NCBI GenBank assembly: GCA_030605745.1
Contig: JAUWHT010000006.1
Coordinates: 1-18,302, forward strand
DNA: 18,302 nt
Direction of reading: 5' to 3'
DNA from: Pirellulales bacterium
GTDB lineage: Bacteria > Planctomycetota > Planctomycetia > Pirellulales > Thermoguttaceae
Shown here: piece after piece, positions 1-7,576 of the stretch
How positions within the stretch are numbered: the first letter of the stretch is position 1
Layout of the letters: each line of letters begins with the position of its first letter
The notes under the pieces: model-generated
Seen by the model: only the letters and a program-made list of their open reading frames with translations
What the model was told of the DNA's origin: nothing
Databases searched by the model: none
Program-made: the position numbers and the translations under genes

Positions 1-44
1 TGCCATGGCGATGGGCGTGTAACCGACTCCCGTTTGCGGTGACC

Positions 45-74
45 TTGACGCTTCTATTACGCTTTCGTTATATT
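45..74 (+). promoter_or_regulatory. Sigma70-type promoter for the arsR-cytochrome operon
   Basis: A -35 box TTGACG (45-50; 5 of 6 consensus) and a -10 box TATATT (69-74; 5 of 6) are separated by 18 bases. Transcription would start near 81, leaving a leader of about 70 bases before the ArsR start at 154. This is the only good promoter pair I see ahead of the arsR and cytochrome genes, so it probably serves both. It was found by eye and not scored. Confidence 0.55.
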
Positions 75-78
75 AGAG
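51..78 (+). promoter_or_regulatory. Possible ArsR operator (imperfect inverted repeat)
   Basis: The promoter spacer and -10 region carry an imperfect dyad: CTTCTATTACG (51-61) against CGTTATATTAGAG (66-78). ArsR-family repressors typically bind AT-rich imperfect dyads overlapping their own promoter, which fits autoregulation. The arms match only with gaps, so this is a weak proposal. Confidence 0.25.
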
Positions 79-153
79 CTTTGTAGATCGCGCCCGGTGC
101 TGGGGCGGTTCGGTCCCGCGGATTGCCAAGGTCCCCGGTGAGGTTGTGCAAAT

Positions 154-519
154 ATGAAGGACGCCCAAACAGACGCCCCCTGGGACGATCGAGCCCGGTT
201 GTTGCGCGTCATGGCACACCCCATGCGTCTGATGATTCTCAACACACTTCGCGAGCGACCTCAGTGCGTCAAGGACATCAATTCGCTGATCCCCATCGTG
301 CAGCCGCACCTTTCCCAACACATGGCTGCTTTGCGGAAAGTGGGATTGATCGACTGCCACATATCCGGACCGTTACGCTGCTACTACATCGTCCGGCCTA
401 CGTTGGTCAAGAAAATGCTTCAGTTGTTGAGTGAAGATCACCCAGTTCGGCTGCGGAGTCACGATTCCGTGGTGCGTGCCTCCCGGCGGGTTGAGGAGGT
501 GCAAACAGGTACGGGCTAG
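154..519 (+). CDS. ArsR-family winged-helix transcriptional repressor
   Basis: A 121-residue DNA-binding regulator of the usual ArsR/SmtB size. Residues 13-35 form the first helices (RLLRVMAHPMRLMILNTL is the typical family opening). Residues 50-66 (QPHLSQHMAALRKVGLI) are the recognition helix-turn-helix, and 67-80 form the beta-wing. In metal-sensing members the third helix carries a C-V-C-D motif; here the matching stretch is C38-V39-K40-D41, so only one thiol is kept, with C68 and C76 elsewhere. It may therefore sense something other than arsenite, or use a different site. The start ATG has GGTGAGG (138-143 region) about ten bases upstream. The stop TAG (517-519) overlaps the AGGAG of the following cytochrome gene, so the two are probably one translationally coupled operon, with this protein repressing it. 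The ArsR fold is secure; the ligand is unknown. Confidence 0.9.
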   Translation: MKDAQTDAPWDDRARLLRVMAHPMRLMILNTLRERPQCVKDINSLIPIVQPHLSQHMAALRKVGLIDCHISGPLRCYYIVRPTLVKKMLQLLSEDHPVRLRSHDSVVRASRRVEEVQTGTG

Positions 520-526
520 GAGAATA

Positions 527-3013
527 ATGTCAAAAATAGTCCCTTCCATAGTTGTACTATCCTTATTGGTTGGGTGGGTAAGCCCAGCGTTTTCGGGAGA
601 GGCGCGGCCGGGTTCCACTGAAGGGGTCTGTCCGGCCTTCCACCTGCTCGACGAAGAGGGCAACGTGATCGACCCGGTGCATGGTACGAACGCGGACAGG
701 CCGTACTCGCCGAAGCAGACGTGCGGGAAGTGCCACGATTACGAAACGATCACCAAGGGCTACCATTTCCCCATGGGCAAGGGGCACGATCCGACACCGG
801 ATCAGGCGGCCCGGTGTCGGTGGGCGCTCAGCCCGGGGCAATACGGCGGTACGTGGTCCACGCCCGGTCCTCTTTTCCCGTACTTGTCGCCAAAGAAGAA
901 TGCGTCGCCGAGAACGATGGACTTGACGTCGTTCAGCTTCATCACTGCCGGCTGCGGCGCGTGCCACCCCGGCGGCGGAGTGACGGAGTTGGACCGCGAG
1001 GGCAAGCGATATGACCACTGGATGGCCGACCCGGCCAGCGGTCTGACACCAGGGGGCGAGAACAGCTTTGACGGCGACTACTACAAGGCCCGATGGAGCG
1101 AGACCGGCGTCGTGGAGGCCGATTGCCTCTTGTGCCACATGCCGGAATACGACATCGGCGAGAGGAACAAGCAGATCAAGGCACTCAACTTCCGCTGGGC
1201 GGCGACCGCGGGGGCCGGCCTGGCCGCCGTGACCGGCTCGGTGAAAGCGGGCATGCCGGTGGAGGTGGACTACGACGCCTCGAAGTTCGATCGCCATGGC
1301 ACACTCTCGCCGCATATCGTGCGCGAGCCGCGAAACGAGATGTGCCTCGCCTGCCATGCCAGCCGAGGGTGGAAGAACCGCGGGGCGAACTTCCGCCCCC
1401 GCACCGACGTGCATCTCCGGGCCGGGCTGAAGTGCATCGATTGCCATCCCGCCGGCTCCCACGCCTCCGACCCCCGGATCAACGGCTACGAAGAACACCA
1501 GATTGGCAAGGGCGATGACCCGGGGGGCCACGTTCGCGACGACCTGGACAACACCGTCCGCGACTGCGCCAGTTGCCACACCACCGGCCGACTCGGAGCA
1601 CCGGTGGCGCACCACGACTGGTTACCGCCGTTCCACCTCGATAAGATCGCCTGCCAGACCTGCCACGTGCCTGAGCGGACGGTGAAAGCCGTACGCCTTC
1701 AGGCTAGCGACGTGTTCAATCCGGGGTTTAAAATCCCCGCCAAGGGCATGCACCTGTGGACCTTCTACGGCCCTGACATGCGGTACTGGTACCATTTCGG
1801 CCAACTGGTGATGATGGGCTTTGACGACAAACCCACGGACCTTTTCCGCCCGGTGCTGGCCCGCTACAAGGGCAAGATCTATCCGGTCAATCGCACCCAT
1901 ACCACCTGGCCGGCCATCGAGGTGGAGGGACAGCGCGGGCTGCTGCAACCGAAGATGGGCGATCTCTACAAGATGTGGGCCGCCCACAACAAGAATCCGA
2001 AGGACTACCCACAACTCGCCGCGATCAAGGACGATAACGGCGACGAGGTGATCGAGGTGAATCGACCGCAGGAGATCGACGCCCTGATTGCGGAAGTCAC
2101 CCACATGCTCGAGCAAACGGCCTACCCGATGGACGGCAAGCGCGTGGTGTGGGTGATGAACGATCGGATATACACCTCCGGCACCGAGTATCGCGTGATG
2201 GAGAAACGGCCCTGGGAGGCCTCGCCCTACGGGAACGTCCACAAGTATAACCACGACGTGTATCCGGCGGGCGCCGCCCTGGGCGCGAACGGGTGTACGG
2301 ATTGCCACCATCCGTCGTCCGACTTCTTCTTCGCCTCGGTCGTGAAATATCCCTTCGATGCCCGGGCGGAACCCGTCATGGAGCCGCAATACAAGCTACT
2401 CGGTCTCAGCAATTTCTGGACTGTGATCGGCGCGTGGCGCGAGGCGTATCTCAAACCGGTTGTCTATGCCCTGCTCATCGTCTTGGCGTGCGCTGCAATG
2501 GTGCTGGCCGGACAGCTCCTGCTGGGCTGGGGACTGGGCGATATGGCTAGGCGACTTTGGGGCCTGCCGTGGCTGGCGGGTGCGGCGACGGGCGCCGGGG
2601 CATTAACGTTGGTCATGCGGCCGCGCCTGATGGCCTTTGTATTGCCAACCCGGTTCTGGCTCGATTCCCATCACCCGGTGATCGGGGGCCTGGTCTTTGC
2701 CGCCGGCATAGTGGCCCTGGTTGGTGAGATACGAGCGTGGCGAATACGGCAGCGCGGTTCTGGTCGGGTGTTCCGCTCTGCTGTGGCTATCGAGCTTGCA
2801 GTCTCGCTCGGCCTCGCGGGCATGGCGGGCGCCCTGATGATGCTCAAGATTCCCGGACTCGACGCCGTGACGCGGATGTCGTATACCGCATTCGACGTAG
2901 CCTTGGCGCTCGTGCTGGTGGGGACAGTGGGCGCCACTCTATTCCAGGCTGCTGATACCAAGAGGGATTATTCGGCACAAGATCGGCGAAGGCTCGCTGA
3001 TAGCTCCGATTAA
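527..3013 (+). CDS. Octaheme c-type cytochrome with C-terminal membrane domain
   Basis: An 828-residue exported cytochrome. Residues 1-23 are a signal peptide (cleavage likely after AFS). Eight CXXCH heme-binding motifs begin at C66, C143, C200, C273, C303, C347, C376 and C590. The first seven lie within about 310 residues. A roughly 210-residue heme-free stretch follows before the eighth. After it come four to five hydrophobic helices (about 644-666, weak 677-696, 718-737, 751-772, 784-807), so the protein is tethered to the inner membrane with hemes in the periplasm. I chose ATG 527 because AGGAG (518-522) precedes it and it exposes the signal peptide at once. The reading frame is open back to 431, but that would add 32 residues overlapping arsR and hide the signal. 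Heme number recalls octaheme nitrite/hydroxylamine/tetrathionate enzymes, yet I cannot assign the substrate or show a catalytic heme. It could be an electron-transfer protein fed from the quinone pool. Confidence 0.9.
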   Translation: MSKIVPSIVVLSLLVGWVSPAFSGEARPGSTEGVCPAFHLLDEEGNVIDPVHGTNADRPYSPKQTCGKCHDYETITKGYHFPMGKGHDPTPDQAARCRWALSPGQYGGTWSTPGPLFPYLSPKKNASPRTMDLTSFSFITAGCGACHPGGGVTELDREGKRYDHWMADPASGLTPGGENSFDGDYYKARWSETGVVEADCLLCHMPEYDIGERNKQIKALNFRWAATAGAGLAAVTGSVKAGMPVEVDYDASKFDRHGTLSPHIVREPRNEMCLACHASRGWKNRGANFRPRTDVHLRAGLKCIDCHPAGSHASDPRINGYEEHQIGKGDDPGGHVRDDLDNTVRDCASCHTTGRLGAPVAHHDWLPPFHLDKIACQTCHVPERTVKAVRLQASDVFNPGFKIPAKGMHLWTFYGPDMRYWYHFGQLVMMGFDDKPTDLFRPVLARYKGKIYPVNRTHTTWPAIEVEGQRGLLQPKMGDLYKMWAAHNKNPKDYPQLAAIKDDNGDEVIEVNRPQEIDALIAEVTHMLEQTAYPMDGKRVVWVMNDRIYTSGTEYRVMEKRPWEASPYGNVHKYNHDVYPAGAALGANGCTDCHHPSSDFFFASVVKYPFDARAEPVMEPQYKLLGLSNFWTVIGAWREAYLKPVVYALLIVLACAAMVLAGQLLLGWGLGDMARRLWGLPWLAGAATGAGALTLVMRPRLMAFVLPTRFWLDSHHPVIGGLVFAAGIVALVGEIRAWRIRQRGSGRVFRSAVAIELAVSLGLAGMAGALMMLKIPGLDAVTRMSYTAFDVALALVLVGTVGATLFQAADTKRDYSAQDRRRLADSSD

Positions 3014-3040
3014 ATCAATGGGCTGCCGCGGAGCAACCGA

Positions 3041-3055
3041 TATAATCTCTATAGT
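3041..3055 (+). promoter_or_regulatory. Possible -10 elements ahead of the porin gene
   Basis: A perfect TATAAT (3041-3046) and a near match TATAGT (3050-3055) lie in the 125-base gap between the cytochrome stop and the porin start. No convincing -35 box is seen 16-18 bases upstream. The porin may have its own promoter or one needing an activator, or may be read through from the cytochrome. Confidence 0.3.
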
Positions 3056-3123
3056 GTGGGAGGTTCTTTCGGGTCAATTTCCTGTTGAGCCGTGGAGAAA
3101 GGGGCGGTGTTCAACTTGTACGA

Positions 3124-3141
3124 GGGGGGAGCTGTTCATTG
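3124..3141 (+). promoter_or_regulatory. Ribosome binding site and TTG start deciding the porin N-terminus
   Basis: A purine run, GGGGGGA ending at 3130, lies eight bases before TTG 3139-3141. Starting there gives a protein that begins M-K-T-K-A-I-F-R and runs directly into a hydrophobic signal helix. The alternative upstream TTG at 3085 has no such site and adds 18 unlikely charged residues. Confidence 0.6.
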
Positions 3142-4716
3142 AAAACCAAAGCTATTTTTCGAGCGATCCTCGTAGGCCTGGCCCTGTGCATGGGGTTAGG
3201 CTTTGAACTCTTTAACTGCATCTTAGGGCTCAACGGCTACGGCTGCTGCCAGCCGGCTTACTGCGAGGAAGTCTGCTACGAGCAGACCTGCTGCGAGCCC
3301 TGCTCCGAGCCGGCCTGCTGCGAGTCGCAGGGTGGGCAAGGCCATCTCAGTTTAGGGGGAAACACATTTGTCAAGAACGAGTACTGGAACTGGTTCGAAG
3401 GGCCGTCGCATGATAACGAGTATGATTATGGATTCCAGAGAACCCGGCTCGATTTCAAGTATACGTATTCTAATTGGACGGCGTTTGTCCAACCGCAGTT
3501 CGTCAATATGTTCGGTGTGCCGGATAATGCGTTCAAAAAGCCGCCGGAGGGTCCGTTGGGCATGGGCGCCCTGTACTACATCCACAACGACAGTACGGCA
3601 CCCTGGAACATAGGGGTTCATCAAGCATATATCAACATGGATGGCGCAGACAAAAACGGTTTTTCGTTTAAGTTTGGGAGGTTTGAGTATAGCGACGGCT
3701 TGGAAGTTTTACAGAAATCGGACGGCAAACATTTTAATACATTGAAAAATATCCGCCTGGGCGACCGGCTGATCAGTCCATTTGGTTGGTCTGCTTTCAG
3801 CAGAAGCTTTGACGGTGTTGTAGGTCAGTACGATAACGCAGACACGAATGTAACTACCTCCTTCTTCTTTCCCACACAGGGAGGATGGGAGGAGGAAATA
3901 AACACAACCATTGACGACATTAAGATTACTACCGTTACAGTGACAAGTAAGCGGGGTTCGGTTATCCCCGGTATGGAGGTTGCCGGTTTTTACTACAATT
4001 ATCAAGATACCAGAGACGTTACCCAGCGTGTAGACAACACAGGAAAGATGTTTGCTCCAGCCGTTGACATAAACATTCACATGTTCGGCGGCCACGCCGT
4101 AGGCACATACGATATGGGTCCCGGCACAATGGATGTACTCTTGTGGGGAGGAACGCAGATCGGCAAGTGGTACGAGTTGGAGCAGGACGCGTACGCATTC
4201 GACGTGGAAGGCGGGTATCAATTCACCAATATGCCTGCAAAGCCTTGGGTGCGAGTGGGCTACTACATCGGCTCAGGTGATTCAGACCCGCGCGATAGTG
4301 ATCACGGGACGTTTTTTCAGATGGCGCCGGGTACTCGAAAGTACAATTTGCTGCCCTACTGGGATTTAATGAACGTGGAAGATTTCTTTGTTCAGTTGAT
4401 AGCGCATCCACGTAAGAAGTTGATGGTGCGCGTGGACTACCACGTGTTGCGTCTGGACGAAGCGAATGACAGATGGTATATGGGCTCCGGCCCCACGCAG
4501 AAACGCGGGAAGATATTTGGCTATATCGGACGTCCTTCGAACGGACACAGTGATCTGGCACAAGAACTGCATGTCTTGGTAAATTACAACGTCAATTCCC
4601 ATTGGAAGGTAAAGACAGCCTATAGTCATGTTTTTGGGAAGGATGTCGTAAGTGGGGTGTATACCGAGGATGGGGACGCGGATTACGCCTCTGCTGAAAT
4701 CGTATTTGAGTTTTAA
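3139..4716 (+). CDS. Alginate-export-type outer-membrane beta-barrel with Cys-rich N-terminus
   Basis: A 525-residue exported protein. Residues 1-27 resemble a signal peptide (K2, K4, R8, then a hydrophobic helix). Residues 36-61 hold nine cysteines in 26 residues, mostly as CC pairs and C-E-P or C-E-E steps. From about 70 to the end the sequence alternates polar and aromatic residues as in barrel strands. Features such as a QRTRLDFKY strand, GVHQAYINMDGA, FKFGRFEYSDG and FSRSFDGV match the layout of the alginate_exp (AlgE-like) porin family. The last residues, IVFEF, end in phenylalanine as outer-membrane barrels usually do. It probably forms a channel for anions or an anionic oligosaccharide; the substrate is inferred only from the family. 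The gene is visibly more A/T-rich than the cytochrome upstream. It lies 125 bases after the cytochrome on the same strand and converges on the histidine kinase. Confidence 0.8.
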   Translation: MKTKAIFRAILVGLALCMGLGFELFNCILGLNGYGCCQPAYCEEVCYEQTCCEPCSEPACCESQGGQGHLSLGGNTFVKNEYWNWFEGPSHDNEYDYGFQRTRLDFKYTYSNWTAFVQPQFVNMFGVPDNAFKKPPEGPLGMGALYYIHNDSTAPWNIGVHQAYINMDGADKNGFSFKFGRFEYSDGLEVLQKSDGKHFNTLKNIRLGDRLISPFGWSAFSRSFDGVVGQYDNADTNVTTSFFFPTQGGWEEEINTTIDDIKITTVTVTSKRGSVIPGMEVAGFYYNYQDTRDVTQRVDNTGKMFAPAVDINIHMFGGHAVGTYDMGPGTMDVLLWGGTQIGKWYELEQDAYAFDVEGGYQFTNMPAKPWVRVGYYIGSGDSDPRDSDHGTFFQMAPGTRKYNLLPYWDLMNVEDFFVQLIAHPRKKLMVRVDYHVLRLDEANDRWYMGSGPTQKRGKIFGYIGRPSNGHSDLAQELHVLVNYNVNSHWKVKTAYSHVFGKDVVSGVYTEDGDADYASAEIVFEF

Positions 4717-4726
4717 GCCCAGCAGG

Positions 4727-4746
4727 CGATGCGTTTTCGCGCATCG
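4727..4746. terminator. Hairpin between convergent porin and kinase genes
   Basis: CGATGCG (4727-4733) pairs perfectly with CGCATCG (4740-4746) around the loop TTTTCG. It fills the 30-base gap between the porin stop and the kinase stop, where a shared terminator would be expected. There is no U-run on either side, so intrinsic termination is uncertain. Confidence 0.4.
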
Positions 4747-7119
4747 TCAGGGACGATCAGCCGAACACGCTTGCGAGGACGATTCGCGCCGGCTCGAATC
4801 GACGTGTTTTGCGATGATTCCCAGCAGCTTGTCCCGATTGACCGGCTTGGCCGCATAATCGTTGCAACCGGCGTCGAGACATTCTCGGATGGCGTGGCTC
4901 ATGGCGTGGGCCGAAAGCGCGATGATTGGCCCTTTGAAGCCTTCTTGGCGTATGCGGCGGGTAGCTTCGTATCCGTCCATTACGGGCATTTGGATGTCCA
5001 TTAGGATAAGGTCGAACGGCTCGGTGGGGTCACCATATCTTTTGCCCCATCCCGGATAGGTGGCCAGGGCCTTCTCCAGGGCCTCCTGCCCGTTCTCGGC
5101 AATCGTCACCTCGGCGCCGGCCTTCTTCAGAATGAAGGAGATCAGCCGCTGGTTGTCGGGGCCGTCCTCGGCCAGCAGAATCCGGCAGTCGAGTTTGATT
5201 TGGGGCTTTGGGGCGGTTCGATCCGGCTTGTTGTCTCTGATAACCACTTCCTCAGGGTGGTCCAGCATGGGCACTCCATCGAGCGGACCGGTGGCGATGG
5301 TCGCCTGGAACGTGCTTCCCTTTTCCGGCTGGCTGGTGACCATGATGTCGCCCCCCAGCATTTCGGTCAGCCGCTTGCTGATCGTCAGTCCCAGTCCGGT
5401 TCCGCCGAATTTGCGGGTCATTGACGAGTCGGCTTGCGTGAAGCGGTGGAACAGCTTGTCAATCTGCTCTTCAGTCATGCCCAGCCCGGTGTCGATGATG
5501 TCGAATTCCAGCTTCGGCTCCTGGCCGTCATTTCTCGCCAGCCGCACAAGTATCCGCACATTTCCAGTTTCCGTGAACTTGATGGCGTTGCCCGCCAGAT
5601 TGATCAGAATCTGCCGCAGCCGTGTAGGATCGGTTGCGATGGTCTGTGGGATCGGGCCGTCGTACTCCACGGTCAGGGGCAACCCCTTCGCATCCGCACG
5701 GACCCTCATCAAGGAGGCCACGTCGGCGATGATTTGACACGGCGAGCAGGGAATGCGTTCTACCTTCAGCTTGCCGGCCTCGATTTTTGAGAGATCGAGG
5801 ATATCGTTGATAATTCCCAGCAGATATTCTCCGTTTCGTTTGATAGTCTTGGCCGCTTCGATATCCTCCGGCTCGCTAAGACTTCCCAGCAGCATATCGG
5901 TAAATCCCAAAATGGCCGTCATCGGCGTGCGGATCTCGTGGCTCATGTTGGCTAGGAACTCGCTTTTGGCCTGTGTGGCGGCTTCCGCAGCAGCGTTGAA
6001 CTGTTCCAGCGATTTGTTGGCGGTTTCCAGAGCGACGGCGTAATCCTTCAATTCTTGCTCAGCCCGCTTGCGCTCGCTTACTTCGTTTTGCAATTCGTCA
6101 ATTAGCAGTTCGATGTGTGCGGTTCGGCTGATGCTTGTGAAGAAGTACGCGGCCAACAGCCCGGTAAACGTCAGCCCGCTTACCAGCACAACCCAGGGGT
6201 ACGAGGTTCTGTTCATCGCAACCAGATCAGGAGGAGACGTGCAAACAATCGACCACTGGCGTCCACCCAACTCGATCGTTGTCACCTGGTGTATTCCTTT
6301 CCGACCTTTTCGACCGTACAACTCGGACTCGCTGGCCGGCTGACGTCGCTGGGTTCGGGTACGTGCCGGATGGAAGTTGAGCAATCGCTCGCCTGCCGGT
6401 GCCGACTTGTCGAGCACGTAGACGTCGATGTCTTCCGGACGCAGGTACGCCAAGGCCCTATCGACCAGGTCGGCGAGCCGGAAAACGCCCACCACAAACC
6501 CCTGGAGACCCTTGCGGCGGTTTTGCACGCTGCCGGTAGGTGCCCCTCTTTTGTAGATTGGCAGAAAAATCAGGAACCCCGATCCCTGCCCAGGCTCCTC
6601 AACGAGAGGAATCTGCTCGGTGGCAGTCATTTGCCCGGTATCGCATGCCCGTTCCAGAGCGCTGAAGCACTCGGGGTTCGAGGCCATGTCAAAGCCAATC
6701 ATGGCCTCGTTACCCTGGAAGGGCTCGATGAAGTAGACAGGGAAGGCTTTGAATTCCGCCCGCTGGGAGTCGGAAACACAGGGCACCCATGCTAGTGCCT
6801 GTAGGCCAGGCTTGCGAAGCAGGAATGGCCTGACGAACTCGCTGAACCCACGGCGTTCGACCAGGTTCGACGCCTTGAAGAAACTCCCGATCGACTCCAG
6901 CATGAGTTGGTTGTCTTCGATCGCTCTTTTCAGGGCCCACGATCGGTTGTCACCCGCGCGGAGAAGTTGCGCATGTATGTTGCGCGTTTCCCGGGCTCGA
7001 ACCGCCACAAAAATCGCCAGGGAAAATCCCACCCCGGCAAAAAGCGTCAGTACCAGCGGCACGTAGCGATTCCACTGTGTGAGCCTGCGTGGGGTTTCCC
7101 ACTCTGTGTTGTCGTCCAT
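4747..7119 (-). CDS. CHASE-domain hybrid sensor histidine kinase
   Basis: A 790-residue membrane sensor. The domain order is: transmembrane helix about 19-40; extracytoplasmic CHASE-type sensor about 75-295 (includes the W-V-P and F-Y/F-E-P-F style motifs of that family); second transmembrane helix about 307-329; a coiled-coil linker about 335-385; HisKA with SHEIRTPM and phospho-acceptor H394; HATPase with N box NLAGNAIKF (507-515), G1 DTGLGM (543-548) and G2 GGTGLGL (572-578); and a C-terminal receiver with acidic E651/D652, phospho-acceptor D708 (LMDIQMP) and K758. All catalytic residues are present. No output domain or partner regulator lies nearby, so the phosphoryl group must pass to a histidine-phosphotransfer protein or regulator encoded elsewhere. 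The start ATG has no clear Shine-Dalgarno sequence. It converges on the porin and diverges from the polysaccharide locus; control of either neighbour is only inference. Confidence 0.93.
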   Translation of the reverse strand: MDDNTEWETPRRLTQWNRYVPLVLTLFAGVGFSLAIFVAVRARETRNIHAQLLRAGDNRSWALKRAIEDNQLMLESIGSFFKASNLVERRGFSEFVRPFLLRKPGLQALAWVPCVSDSQRAEFKAFPVYFIEPFQGNEAMIGFDMASNPECFSALERACDTGQMTATEQIPLVEEPGQGSGFLIFLPIYKRGAPTGSVQNRRKGLQGFVVGVFRLADLVDRALAYLRPEDIDVYVLDKSAPAGERLLNFHPARTRTQRRQPASESELYGRKGRKGIHQVTTIELGGRQWSIVCTSPPDLVAMNRTSYPWVVLVSGLTFTGLLAAYFFTSISRTAHIELLIDELQNEVSERKRAEQELKDYAVALETANKSLEQFNAAAEAATQAKSEFLANMSHEIRTPMTAILGFTDMLLGSLSEPEDIEAAKTIKRNGEYLLGIINDILDLSKIEAGKLKVERIPCSPCQIIADVASLMRVRADAKGLPLTVEYDGPIPQTIATDPTRLRQILINLAGNAIKFTETGNVRILVRLARNDGQEPKLEFDIIDTGLGMTEEQIDKLFHRFTQADSSMTRKFGGTGLGLTISKRLTEMLGGDIMVTSQPEKGSTFQATIATGPLDGVPMLDHPEEVVIRDNKPDRTAPKPQIKLDCRILLAEDGPDNQRLISFILKKAGAEVTIAENGQEALEKALATYPGWGKRYGDPTEPFDLILMDIQMPVMDGYEATRRIRQEGFKGPIIALSAHAMSHAIRECLDAGCNDYAAKPVNRDKLLGIIAKHVDSSRRESSSQACSADRP

Positions 7120-7396
7120 CGTAATTGTTCACTTGCTTGACGTTTCGTCGGAGCGAGTAGTCAGCCGCCGGCCCCACAAGAAAAGCCCCATAATACAGTA
7201 GAATGTTCAAGGGCTCTGTGCGATGTTTGAGCACGCAAACCGCCGTCGGGCCCGCTCGTTTCCGGCCTAACCCTTCGTACAACCGGCACCACGCGTACAA
7301 TTAATCGGGTCAAGCCCTGCCATATGTTGTTTGACGACCAACTTGCTTTAACGCCGACGCGCCGGGCACCTAAGTAACCTGTACAAGTTTGAGCGA

Positions 7397-7475
7397 GGGT
7401 GGCACGTCCCTGAGCGCAGCGAAGGGCGTGGGCGCCCGGCTCAACACGCCCTTCGTTCCTCAGGGCGTGCCACCC
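7397..7475. repeat. Large imperfect palindrome (REP/MITE-like hairpin)
   Basis: The left arm 7397-7430 begins GGGTGGCACG and ends CGAAGGGCGTG. The right arm 7445-7475 begins CACGCCCTTCG and ends CGTGCCACCC. The arms are about 31-34 bases, nearly perfect apart from a few mismatched or unpaired bases in the middle, around a 14-base loop (GGCGCCCGGCTCAA). It lies between divergently transcribed genes, so it is not a terminator for either. It is more likely a dispersed intergenic repeat. The T-run at 7490-7496 is too far away to form a standard terminator with it. Confidence 0.75.
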
Positions 7476-7522
7476 AATTGATCAAGTTATTTTTTTGCGG
7501 GCCCTAAACAGGCAAATTCGGA

Positions 7523-7551
7523 TTGTCAGGACCGTCCGGTGTTGGTACACT
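7523..7551 (+). promoter_or_regulatory. Sigma70-type promoter for the ABC export genes
   Basis: TTGTCA (7523-7528; 5 of 6) and TACACT (7546-7551; 4 of 6) are separated by 17 bases. Transcription would start near 7558, leaving about 20 bases that include the GGAGGAG ribosome binding site (7565-7571). This placement also argues against any upstream translation start for the permease. Confidence 0.5.
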
Positions 7552-7576
7552 CCTTGGCCCAATTGGAGGAGACAGC

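Larger units (their letters stand above)
7120..7576. other. Divergent intergenic region between kinase and polysaccharide export genes
   Basis: This is a 457-base stretch without a convincing gene. Short reading frames that overlap it are unrelated to known proteins and run into neighbouring genes. It contains a large palindromic repeat (7397-7475), a T-run just after it (7490-7496), and the likely promoter for the ABC permease (7523-7551). I found no convincing promoter for the kinase on the other strand. Confidence 0.6.

Noticed and set aside
431..526. Earlier start for the cytochrome
   Set aside because: It would overlap arsR by 89 bases, has no ribosome binding site and buries the signal peptide; ATG 527 has AGGAG just upstream.
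563..1615. Long 350-residue reading frame on the minus strand
   Set aside because: It lies wholly antisense to the octaheme cytochrome, whose heme motifs and signal peptide are unambiguous; the minus-strand translation is a G/C-rich shadow with no family features.
1622..2389. 255-residue minus-strand reading frame
   Set aside because: Antisense to the cytochrome, His/Val-rich shadow translation, no recognisable domain.
3018..3206. 62-residue frame between the cytochrome and porin
   Set aside because: Overlaps the porin signal peptide in another frame and has no ribosome binding site or family resemblance.
5060..5737. 225-residue plus-strand reading frame opposite the kinase
   Set aside because: Ser/Arg-rich antisense of the kinase catalytic core; the kinase motifs are intact on the minus strand.
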